From contig OZ257257.1 in assembly GCA_965279705.1 (NCBI GenBank), positions 2,418,001 through 2,482,000 on the forward strand: DNA of 64,000 nt, written 5' to 3'. This DNA comes from Stagnimonas sp965279705 (GTDB lineage Bacteria; Pseudomonadota; Gammaproteobacteria; Nevskiales; Nevskiaceae). Position 1 is the stretch's first letter, and every line of letters starts with the position of its first letter. Below the pieces are notes generated by a model, which was not told the origin of the DNA, made no database searches, and saw nothing but the letters and a program-made list of their open reading frames with translations. Made by a program: the position numbers and the translations under genes. Below, one piece after another: positions 37,610 through 45,286 of this stretch.

Positions 37610-38425
37610 TCAAAATGCCGGTAGCGGTGCCGGACAACGCTGCGGTTCGATCAGCGCCCACAAGGCTGGCAGGGCCTCGGCGGCGCGCATTGGCAGACGA
37701 TGCCGCACGAGATAGCTCACCTCGGTGCGCGCGGGGTTGATCTCCAGCGTCGGCAACCCGGCCCTCGCAGCCTGGGCCACTGGCCCGGCGATATAGGGAA
37801 AGCCCGCACTGGTGCCAATGATCATCACAAAGTCCACGCCCTGCTCGAACACCGCTTCGAGATCAGCCACCGCCTGCTTCGGCAGCGCCTCGCCGAACAA
37901 CACGATGCCCGGGCGCAGGGTGGCGGCACAGCAAGGGCAGATCGGCGGGCCATCCAGAGCTGAAGGCGCGGGCGTCGGCACCTGATAGCCACAGGTTTCG
38001 CAGAACAATTCGCGCAGGTCGCCGTGAATCTCGATCAGCTTCTTCGACCCCGCCGCATGGTGCAGGCCATCGACGTTCTGCGTCAGCAGGTTGAAGTGCG
38101 GAAAGTGGCGCTCCATCTGCGCCAGCGCGCGGTGGCCGGCATTGGGCGTGCGGCCTTCGCAGGCTTGGGCGATGTGCAGCAGGTGCTTCCAGGTCACCTC
38201 TGGCCGGCGACGCAGCATGCCGATGGAGAGCGCCTCTTCGATCGCCACGCCGTCATCAGTGATGCTCTCGTCGTAGAGCCCGCCCTTGCCGCGATAGGTC
38301 GGCAGGCCGGAGTCGGCCGAGATGCCTGCGCCGGTGATCGCCAGCACTTTTTTCGCCCGCGAGAGTTCACTCGCAGCGGCACGGAGCGTGCTGCGATAAT
38401 CAGCAATTGCGAACGGGTCTGACAT
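37610..38425 (-). CDS. cobB: NAD-dependent protein deacylase (sirtuin, CobB-like)
   Basis: Sirtuin of 271 residues removing acyl groups from protein lysines with NAD. It shows GAGIS (32-36), TQNVDGLH (115-122), catalytic H134 in EIHGD, and two zinc-binding Cys pairs (C142/C145 and C163/C166). FGEALP, GTSAGFPYI and the C-terminal EINP complete the fold. Divergent from the TetR gene across 50 bases. Confidence 0.93.
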   Translation of the reverse strand: MSDPFAIADYRSTLRAAASELSRAKKVLAITGAGISADSGLPTYRGKGGLYDESITDDGVAIEEALSIGMLRRRPEVTWKHLLHIAQACEGRTPNAGHRALAQMERHFPHFNLLTQNVDGLHHAAGSKKLIEIHGDLRELFCETCGYQVPTPAPSALDGPPICPCCAATLRPGIVLFGEALPKQAVADLEAVFEQGVDFVMIIGTSAGFPYIAGPVAQAARAGLPTLEINPARTEVSYLVRHRLPMRAAEALPALWALIEPQRCPAPLPAF

Positions 38426-38475
38426 CGGATGTGGCGACAGGCTGCATCAAGGCCCGCGAGCGTACCCGTATTCCC

Positions 38476-39111
38476 ATGCCCCGCAAACCCGCCCATCTGC
38501 AAGAAGACACGCTCGGCGCACTGCGCAACGAAGCGTTCGCACTGTTTGGCCGCTATGGCTACGAGGGCGTGTCGATTGGCGACATCGCCAAACGCACCAA
38601 GCTCAGCAAGGGAGCGCTGTACTGGCACTTCGACGGAAAAGAAGCGCTTTATCTCGATTGCCTCAAGCATCTGCACGGCATCTTCAACGAAGACGTCTTC
38701 GACCCCATGCGCAGCGCCAAGGATGGTGCGACCGGCATGGTGCTGATGTTTCAGGGCTTGCTGCGTCTGTTTGCCGACCCGCGTGTGCAAAAGGGCGTGG
38801 CTGGCTATTGGCTGATCCCCGACACGCCCGAGACGGCGGGTATCTTCGCCACCCAGCGCGCCTTCGAGCACAGCAGTCAGGAGGTCATTGCCGAGTGCCT
38901 GCGCAAGGGCGTTGCCGCCAAGCAGTTTGACCTCGGCGATGACCTCGACGACATGGCGCGCGCGATCATCTCGATCATCGAGGCCATTGTGCTGCCCATG
39001 CGCCACCAGACGCCCGAGGAAATCCGCCCACAGGTGGGCGTGCTGGCGCGCACCTTGTTCCGCGCCTATGCGAAGGACGAGACGCTGAAGAAGCTCGTCA
39101 GCCTGCTGTAG
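38476..39111 (+). CDS. TetR-family transcriptional regulator
   Basis: Repressor-type regulator of 211 residues. The N-terminal HTH (VSIGDIAKRTKLSKGALYWHF) is typical; the C-terminal helical ligand domain contains SIIEAIVLPMRHQ. The ATG at 38476 starts PRKPAHLQEDT, giving the usual spacing to the HTH. It may control itself, cobB, or the plus-strand genes that follow (AIM24-like protein, protease, exporter). Confidence 0.9.
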   Translation: MPRKPAHLQEDTLGALRNEAFALFGRYGYEGVSIGDIAKRTKLSKGALYWHFDGKEALYLDCLKHLHGIFNEDVFDPMRSAKDGATGMVLMFQGLLRLFADPRVQKGVAGYWLIPDTPETAGIFATQRAFEHSSQEVIAECLRKGVAAKQFDLGDDLDDMARAIISIIEAIVLPMRHQTPEEIRPQVGVLARTLFRAYAKDETLKKLVSLL

Positions 39112-39159
39112 CGCTACCCCACTTCATCAAACCCACCAAGCCCTTTACGGAGAAAACAC

Positions 39160-39975
39160 ATGGCCATGGACGTCATCGACTACAAGCTCTACGGCGAAGA
39201 CATGCAGTTCGTCGAGATCGAACTCGACCCCGGCGAAGCAGCAATCGGTGAGGCCGGCGCGATGATGTTCATGGAAGACGGCATCGCCATGGACACCATT
39301 TTCGGCGACGGCTCGATGGCGCAGAAGAGTGTGTGGGGCAAGCTGCTCGGCGCGGGCAAGCGGCTGGTCACCGGCGAGGGCTTATTCACCACCGTGTTCA
39401 CGCATCAGGGGCCGAGCGGCAAGCGCAAAGTGGCCTTTGCCGCGCCCTATCCCGGCACCATCGTGCCGGTGAATCTGCCGGATGTTGGCGGCACGCTGAT
39501 CTGCCAGAAGGATTCGTTCTTGTGCGCCGCCAAAGGCGTGTCGCTCGGCATCGCCTTCCAGCGCAAGCTCGGCGTCGGCCTGTTCGGCGGCGAGGGCTTC
39601 ATCATGCAGAAGCTCGAAGGCGATGGCCTCGCCTTCGTCCACGCCGGCGGTACGCTCTACAAGCGTGACCTCGCACCCGGCGAGACGCTGCGCGTCGATA
39701 CCGGCTGCATCGTCGCCATGCAGACTTCGGTCTCGTTCGACATTCAATATGTCGGCAAATTGAAGAGCGCGCTGTTCAGCGGCGAAGGCCTGTTCTATGC
39801 CGTGCTGCAAGGGCCCGGCACGGTGTGGCTGCAATCACTGCCGCTATCGCGCATGGCCAACCGCATCGTCATGGCCGCACCGGCGCTCGGCGGCCGCTCG
39901 CAGGATCAAGGCTCGCTGCTCGGCGGCCTCGCAACGGGTGGCTTGCTCGGCGGCATGTTGGGCGGCGACGAATAG
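39160..39975 (+). CDS. AIM24-family (TIGR00266) protein
   Basis: Protein of 271 residues, beta-rich and glycine-rich, with the family features: GEAGAMMFMEDGI, GGEGFIMQKLEG, AGGTLYKRDLAPGETLRVDTGCIVA and a Gly-rich C-terminus (GGLATGGLLGGMLGG). The function of the bacterial family is poorly known; a tryptophan-RNA-binding-like fold is described. GGAG precedes the ATG by 8 bases. It is followed after 6 bases by the M48 protease, so the two are co-transcribed. Confidence 0.9.
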   Translation: MAMDVIDYKLYGEDMQFVEIELDPGEAAIGEAGAMMFMEDGIAMDTIFGDGSMAQKSVWGKLLGAGKRLVTGEGLFTTVFTHQGPSGKRKVAFAAPYPGTIVPVNLPDVGGTLICQKDSFLCAAKGVSLGIAFQRKLGVGLFGGEGFIMQKLEGDGLAFVHAGGTLYKRDLAPGETLRVDTGCIVAMQTSVSFDIQYVGKLKSALFSGEGLFYAVLQGPGTVWLQSLPLSRMANRIVMAAPALGGRSQDQGSLLGGLATGGLLGGMLGGDE

Positions 39976-39981
39976 TTATCG

Positions 39982-41076
39982 ATGCAGTTCACAAGCCTCG
40001 TCTACGGCCCCAGCCTGCCGCCCAGCGGCAGCCGGTTGGCGGTGCGACTCGACAGCTTTCACATGACGCTCACGCTCACTGACAGCCGTCCGCTCAGCGT
40101 ACCGCTCACACAGGTGCAGGTCGCGGTGGGCGGCTTAAACGACACGGTGTGGCGCTTCGAGTGGAGCGATGCGCAGGGCCGCTGGGCGGTGACGCTCAAT
40201 GACGTCGCCACGCAACAAGCCCTGCTCGCAAGACCGCCCGCCGCACTGGCGCAAGCCTTGGCAAGCGTCGGCAAAAAGCAGCGCCGTACGCGCACCCGTA
40301 CCCACCTGGGTATCGGCGCACTCGGCCTCTGGTTTGCCCTGCCGATTCTGTTGCTGATCGCCCTACTGTGGAACGCCAGCAGCCTCACCGGCCGGGTCGC
40401 CGCGCGCGTGCCACTGAAGACCGAACAGAAACTCGGCGAGATGGTGTGGAAGGCGCAAAAGGCACAGCTACGATTGGTCGAGAACAGCCCAGCGAACGAA
40501 GCCGTGGCAACCATCGGCGCCAAGCTCACGCAAGGCTCGCGTTACTCCTACCGCTGGTTCGTCGCGCGCGACAGCAGCATCAATGCGTTTGCCATCCCCG
40601 GCGGCACGGTGGTCGTCCACACCGGCCTGATCGAAGCGGCCAAGACACCGGAGGAACTGGCAGGCGTATTGGCGCACGAGGTACAGCACATCGAACAGCG
40701 CCACTCGCTGCGGGCGATGGCGCAATCGCTCGGCACGATGGCCGCACTCGGCATGGTGTTTGGCGATGTCTCCGGCATCACGCAGATCGCGGCCAGCCTG
40801 TCGCAGCTCGGCTATTCCCGCGATGCCGAGCGCGAGGCCGATGCGCGGGGACTGGCCGTGCTCAAGGCCACCGCCATCGATCCGCAAGGCATGGTGCGCA
40901 TGTTCGAGACGCTAGGTAAAGAGAGCGAGGGCCTCAACCCGCCGGCGATGCTCTCGTCGCACCCCGCCACTGCCGAGCGCATCGTACGGCTGAAAACTGC
41001 CATCGCCGAAGCCGGCAGCTGGCCGGTGCAGCCTTTAGCACTCGACTGGGCTGCCGTGCAGGCCAGCGTGCGCTAG
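39982..41076 (+). CDS. M48-family zinc metalloprotease
   Basis: Membrane-anchored protease of 364 residues. Residues 1-100 form a soluble N-terminal domain, a helix at about 113-135 spans the membrane, and the catalytic domain has HEVQH at H232-E233-H236 and the downstream glutamate in EREADARGL. It resembles BepA/LoiP-like quality-control proteases, but has no signal peptide and the extra N-terminal domain is cytosolic (inference). It is in an operon with the AIM24-like gene. Confidence 0.88.
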   Translation: MQFTSLVYGPSLPPSGSRLAVRLDSFHMTLTLTDSRPLSVPLTQVQVAVGGLNDTVWRFEWSDAQGRWAVTLNDVATQQALLARPPAALAQALASVGKKQRRTRTRTHLGIGALGLWFALPILLLIALLWNASSLTGRVAARVPLKTEQKLGEMVWKAQKAQLRLVENSPANEAVATIGAKLTQGSRYSYRWFVARDSSINAFAIPGGTVVVHTGLIEAAKTPEELAGVLAHEVQHIEQRHSLRAMAQSLGTMAALGMVFGDVSGITQIAASLSQLGYSRDAEREADARGLAVLKATAIDPQGMVRMFETLGKESEGLNPPAMLSSHPATAERIVRLKTAIAEAGSWPVQPLALDWAAVQASVR

Positions 41077-41138
41077 CTTGCGTCCAGCGCCTCAGGCGCT
41101 AAGTTAGGGCGATAAGACCTATTCAGAGGAGCCACACC

Positions 41139-43733
41139 GTGGCCGCAACTGGCAACAGCGCAGCGCACAAGCCCGGCATTGGCGAGGCCATCCTGCGTGC
41201 GGTGATTCCGCTCATCTACGCGCGTCGCGGACTCACCTTCGCAGTGCTGGCGATACTGACGCTGCTGCTCGGCTGGCAGGCGACCCAGCTCAAGCCGGAT
41301 GCCGGCTTCGAGAAGCAGATCCCGCTCGCGCACCCTTATATGAAGGTGTTCAAGGAATACGAGCAAGCCTTTGGCGGTGCGAATCTGATCTCGGTCGTGC
41401 TGATGAGAAAGGACGGCCAGATCTACGAACCGATATTTCTCGATCGCTTCAAGAAACTCACCGATGCGACGTTCTTTTTGCCTGGTGTTGATCGCACGCG
41501 CGTCTCGTCTCTCTTTACGCCAGACCTCACCTATTTCGAGATCGTCGAGGGCGGTATCAATCTCGGCAACGTCGTTCCGCGCAACTTCACGCCCTCGCCC
41601 GAAGCCATGCAGCAGGTGAAGGATCACGTAGAGAAAGCCGGCATCGTCGGCCGCTATGTTTCGACCGGGCAGGACGGCGCGATGATCGTCGCCGAGCTGC
41701 TCGAACATCACCCGACCACGGGCGAGAAGCTCGACTACACGCGCCTCGCAGGCCAGCTCGAAGACCAGCTGCGCAACCGCATCCAGTCGCCAACGATGTG
41801 GGAGTACCGCCTCAGCGCCGACAAGCCGCCCTATAAGGCGGGCGATGTGGTGTGGCGCGGCTACACCGACTACGGCTGGAAGCTGCGTTGGCAGACCTTC
41901 GAGGCCGAGCAGAAGGCATCGAACGGCGATGCGCTGATGGTGCGGGGAGACGAGGTCGCGCCCACTGCCGTCGCCAATCCCGACTACGCACCGAATCTGT
42001 CGGTGCACATCATCGGTTTTGCCAAGGTGGTCGGTGATGTCACCGATGCGAGCCTCGAAGTGGTGGCCTACTTCTTCGTGGCGATGGGCTTGATCCTGCT
42101 GCTGCTGTGGTGGTTCTGCGGCAGCTTTCGGCTCTCGCTGCTGCCGCTGGCGGCCGCTCTCGTGGCTGTGGTGTGGGAGCTGGGGCTGCTCAAGATCACG
42201 GGCTTCGGGCTCGACCCATTTGCCATCCTCGTGCCCTTTCTCATCCTCTCGATCGGTGTCAGTCACGGCGTGCAGTACGTCAACGGCTGGGCCAACGAGG
42301 TGGCCGAGCACGGCTGCACGCCGCTGGAAGCCTCGCTACAAACCTTTCGCCGCCTCGCCATCCCCGGCACGGTGGCAATCATCACCGACGTGATTGGTTT
42401 TGCCACTCTCGCGTTCATCCAGATCGACATCGTGCGCGAGATGGCGCTCAACGCGGCGATGGGCATGGCAGCGATCATCATCACCAACAAGGTGCTGCTG
42501 CCGATATTGCTCAGCTGGGTGAAGGTCGGCGATCTGGAAACCTTCAAGCAGCGGCATCACGCGCGGCAGGCGAGTGGCGAGGCGGTGTGGCGGCGCATTG
42601 CGGTATTCGCTACGCCGAAGGCGGCGGTGCCGCTTCTCGTCGCCTGCGTCGTGGTGCTCGGCTGGGCGGTATGGATGTATCCCAAGCTCACCATCGGCGA
42701 TGCGCAGATCGGCGTGCCGGAGCTGAAGGCCGATGGCCGCTACAACCGAGACTCCGCGGTGGTGGTTGGCAATTTCTCCTTTGGTGTGGACATCCTCAAG
42801 GTGATCGTCGAAACCAAGGAATACGGCTGCCTCGATGGGGCGGCGATGCAGACACTCGACGATTACGTCTGGCACATGCAGAACACGCCGGGCGTCACGC
42901 TCGCCGCCGCATTGCCCACCGTCGCCCGCGAAGTGCGCGGCCTCTACAGCGAGCAGGCGCCGAAGTGGAAGGTGCTGTCGCGCAACAAGGATGTGCTTGC
43001 CTCGCTGGTCGGCCGCGCACCCAGTTCACTCGGCATGGCCAATCTCGATTGCTCGCGCATGCCGGTTTTCATCTTCACCAGCGACCACAAGGCGACAACG
43101 CTGGCGCGTGTGATCGAGGCCACCAAGGCCTTCGAGTCGCGCGCGCAGGAGTCTGGCCTGCACCTCGCACTCGCCAGCGGCAACGCCGGCGTGATGGCGG
43201 CGACCAACGAGGAGATCAAGGCGCGCGAATGGGTAGTGATCGTCTGGGTGCATCTCACCCTGTTGATCTTCGTCTGGCTGTCGTTCCGCAGCCTCGCGAG
43301 CGTCATCTGCATCATCACGCCGCTGGTGCTGTGCTCGCTGCTCACCTACGGCTTCATGGCGCTGGTCGGCATCGGCATGAAGGCCGCGACCCTGCCGGTG
43401 GCGGCGTTCGGCGTCGGCATCGGTGTCGATGACGGCATCTATCTCTGGGGCGTGCTCGCCTACTATCTGGGCCGCGACTTCACGCTGGCCGAAGCCTACA
43501 AGCAGGCGCTGCGCTCCACCGGCAAGGCGGTGCTGTTCACCTCGCTCACGCTCATCGTCAGTGTGGCGATGTGGCTGTTCTCCGGCTTACAGTTTCAGGC
43601 CGACATGAGCCTGCTGCTGGTGTTCATGTTCACGGCCAATCTTCTAGGCGCACTCTTGATGCTGCCCGCACTCGCCTGGCTGTGCTCACGGTTCATGCCG
43701 ATGAAACCTCACGGCGGCATGGCGATCCAATAA
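41139..43733 (+). CDS. MMPL/RND-superfamily exporter
   Basis: Protein of 864 residues with two sets of about six membrane helices and two periplasmic domains, the RND/MMPL plan (first helix at about 30-48, cluster at about 305-460, helix at about 497, cluster at about 700-850). The motif GVGIGVDDGIYLWG in the second set is typical. It is shorter than AcrB and lacks adjacent adaptor or channel genes, as in hydrophobe/lipid transporters of this superfamily. The GTG start has GAGGA about 8 bases upstream. DUF1329 follows after 23 bases. Confidence 0.9.
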   Translation: MAATGNSAAHKPGIGEAILRAVIPLIYARRGLTFAVLAILTLLLGWQATQLKPDAGFEKQIPLAHPYMKVFKEYEQAFGGANLISVVLMRKDGQIYEPIFLDRFKKLTDATFFLPGVDRTRVSSLFTPDLTYFEIVEGGINLGNVVPRNFTPSPEAMQQVKDHVEKAGIVGRYVSTGQDGAMIVAELLEHHPTTGEKLDYTRLAGQLEDQLRNRIQSPTMWEYRLSADKPPYKAGDVVWRGYTDYGWKLRWQTFEAEQKASNGDALMVRGDEVAPTAVANPDYAPNLSVHIIGFAKVVGDVTDASLEVVAYFFVAMGLILLLLWWFCGSFRLSLLPLAAALVAVVWELGLLKITGFGLDPFAILVPFLILSIGVSHGVQYVNGWANEVAEHGCTPLEASLQTFRRLAIPGTVAIITDVIGFATLAFIQIDIVREMALNAAMGMAAIIITNKVLLPILLSWVKVGDLETFKQRHHARQASGEAVWRRIAVFATPKAAVPLLVACVVVLGWAVWMYPKLTIGDAQIGVPELKADGRYNRDSAVVVGNFSFGVDILKVIVETKEYGCLDGAAMQTLDDYVWHMQNTPGVTLAAALPTVAREVRGLYSEQAPKWKVLSRNKDVLASLVGRAPSSLGMANLDCSRMPVFIFTSDHKATTLARVIEATKAFESRAQESGLHLALASGNAGVMAATNEEIKAREWVVIVWVHLTLLIFVWLSFRSLASVICIITPLVLCSLLTYGFMALVGIGMKAATLPVAAFGVGIGVDDGIYLWGVLAYYLGRDFTLAEAYKQALRSTGKAVLFTSLTLIVSVAMWLFSGLQFQADMSLLLVFMFTANLLGALLMLPALAWLCSRFMPMKPHGGMAIQ

Positions 43734-43756
43734 ACAACCAGGTTCGAGGAGAACCC

Positions 43757-45100
43757 ATGAAACGCTACCTCATAGCCACGCTCTGCCTGCTGCTGAGTGC
43801 AAATGCGCTCGCCAAGGTCAGTGCGGACGAAGCTGCAAAGCTCGGAACCACCCTGACGCCCATGGGTGCTGAGAAAGCCGGCAACAAGGCCGGCACCATC
43901 CCCGCCTGGGAAGGCGGACTGGTGCAGGAGAACCTGCCCCGAGGTGCGAACCCTTTTGCCGCCGACAAACCGCTGTACACCATCACCACCAGCAATCTGA
44001 AACAGTACGAGAGCCTGCTGACCGAAGGCCAGAAGCAGCTGTTCCGCACCTTTGCTGACTACAAGATGCCGGTATATCCCACGCGTCGCAGTGCCAGCTA
44101 TCCGCAGTGGTTTCTCGATGCCACGCAGAAGAACGCGACCGCCGTGCAGCTGACCAATTCCGGCTATGGGTTCTCGGGTGCTGCGCAAGGCTATCCCTTC
44201 CCCATCCCCAAGAACGGCACCGAGGTGATGTGGAATCACATCATGCGCTACAGCACCAAGGGGCTTAAAGGCTACGGGGTCGTCATCCCCACACAGGCGG
44301 ACGGCAGCTGGGCGCCGGAGCGCAACTACATCGAGCTGACCTACATCTACAACAACCCCAAGACCACGCTCGCCACGCTGGACAACCAGAACCTGTACCT
44401 GATGGTGAAGACCCTCTCGCCGCCCAACAAGGCTGGCACGGCGGATCTGGTGCGGGTGCCCATCGACCGCATCGCCGAACAGACCGGCGTCTGGGAGTTC
44501 AACCCTGCCCTGCAACGCGTGCGGCGCATCGGTGAGGTGGGCTACGACAACCCGCTGTTCGATGGCCTGATGACCCACGACCAGCTCGACATGTTCAACG
44601 GGCCCCTGGACCGCTACACCATCAAGCTGGTGGGCAAGAAGGAAGTGCTGATGCCCTACAACAGCTACCGGCTCTACGACCCAAAGCTCAAGTATAAGGA
44701 CATCATCCAGAAGGGCCACATCAACCAGGATCTCACGCGCTACGAGCTGCACCGGGCCTGGGTGATCGAGGCGGAGGTCAAGGAAGGCTTCAGCCACCGC
44801 TACAAGAAGCGCACCTTCTATCTCGATGAAGACAGCTGGATTGTCCATTTGCAGGACATCTACGACGAGCGCGGGCAGTTCTGGCGCACGGCCGAGAGCC
44901 ATTCGATCAACTTCGCCAACGTGCCGGTGGTGGTCAACGGCGTGCAGGTGCATTACGACCTGCAGTCGCGCCGCTACGTGGCGATCAACCTCACCAACGA
45001 AGAGAAAAACCTGGTCGAGTACGACTGGGAGAAAGACCCCAAGTACTTCACACCCCAGCAGCTGCAAAAGTTCGGGGCCGAGGGCAAGGGCGGCCGCTGA
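43757..45100 (+). CDS. DUF1329 periplasmic protein
   Basis: Exported protein of 447 residues, signal peptide ending NALAK. It has the family pattern: LGTTLTPMGAEKAGNKAGTIP (read here by its key residues GAEKAGN and TIPAW), GYGFSGAAQGYPFPIP, and DEDSWIV. DUF1329 adopts a LolA-like lipid-binding shape in predictions for the family and is often adjacent to RND exporters; a role handing hydrophobic molecules on is inference. GAGGAG lies 6 bases before the ATG. Confidence 0.9.
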   Translation: MKRYLIATLCLLLSANALAKVSADEAAKLGTTLTPMGAEKAGNKAGTIPAWEGGLVQENLPRGANPFAADKPLYTITTSNLKQYESLLTEGQKQLFRTFADYKMPVYPTRRSASYPQWFLDATQKNATAVQLTNSGYGFSGAAQGYPFPIPKNGTEVMWNHIMRYSTKGLKGYGVVIPTQADGSWAPERNYIELTYIYNNPKTTLATLDNQNLYLMVKTLSPPNKAGTADLVRVPIDRIAEQTGVWEFNPALQRVRRIGEVGYDNPLFDGLMTHDQLDMFNGPLDRYTIKLVGKKEVLMPYNSYRLYDPKLKYKDIIQKGHINQDLTRYELHRAWVIEAEVKEGFSHRYKKRTFYLDEDSWIVHLQDIYDERGQFWRTAESHSINFANVPVVVNGVQVHYDLQSRRYVAINLTNEEKNLVEYDWEKDPKYFTPQQLQKFGAEGKGGR

Positions 45101-45114
45101 CCGGCCCCAAAACG

Positions 45115-45137
45115 AAAAAAGCAGCCACTGGGGCTGC
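45115..45137 (-). terminator. Terminator after tRNA-Val
   Basis: Stem GCAGCC / GGCTGC (45121-45126 and 45132-45137), loop of 5 bases, followed on the minus strand by six U and a second U-run. It serves the tRNA gene and sits between the convergent DUF1329 gene and tRNA, which may also use the stem. Confidence 0.75.
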
Positions 45138-45159
45138 TGATTCGTTCTCTGCAAGCATT

Positions 45160-45236
45160 TGGTAGGCGCGATTGGAATCGAACCAACGACCCCCACCATG
45201 TCAAGGTGGTGCTCTAACCAACTGAGCTACACGCCC
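45160..45236 (-). tRNA. tRNA-Val (GAC)
   Basis: 77-base cloverleaf with encoded CCA (the TGG at 45160-45162). The acceptor stem GGGCGTG pairs with CGCGCCT including G-U pairs; the D-arm is AGCTCAGTTGGTTAGAGC, the anticodon loop TTGACAT gives GAC, and the T-loop is GGTTCGATTCC. Confidence 0.95.
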
Positions 45237-45257
45237 AAATGGCTTGCAAGGGCGCGA

Positions 45258-45286
45258 AGGATACTGGGACGCGCTGGCTTAGGCAA
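45258..45286 (-). promoter_or_regulatory. Promoter of tRNA-Val inside the 3' end of uvrB
   Basis: TTGCCT (45281-45286) and TATCCT (45258-45263), 17 bases apart, followed by the GC-rich discriminator TCGCGCCC. The -35 overlaps the uvrB stop region. The discriminator is nearly the same as that of the tRNA-Asn promoter, which supports both and suggests stringent control. Confidence 0.65.

Noticed and set aside
41073..42311. 412-codon open frame antisense to the MMPL exporter
   Set aside because: Rich in His/Arg/Gln with no domain, opposite a strong membrane-protein reading.
43709..45199. 496-codon open frame antisense to the DUF1329 gene
   Set aside because: Overlaps tRNA-Val at its start and lacks domains; the DUF1329 reading has a signal peptide and SD.
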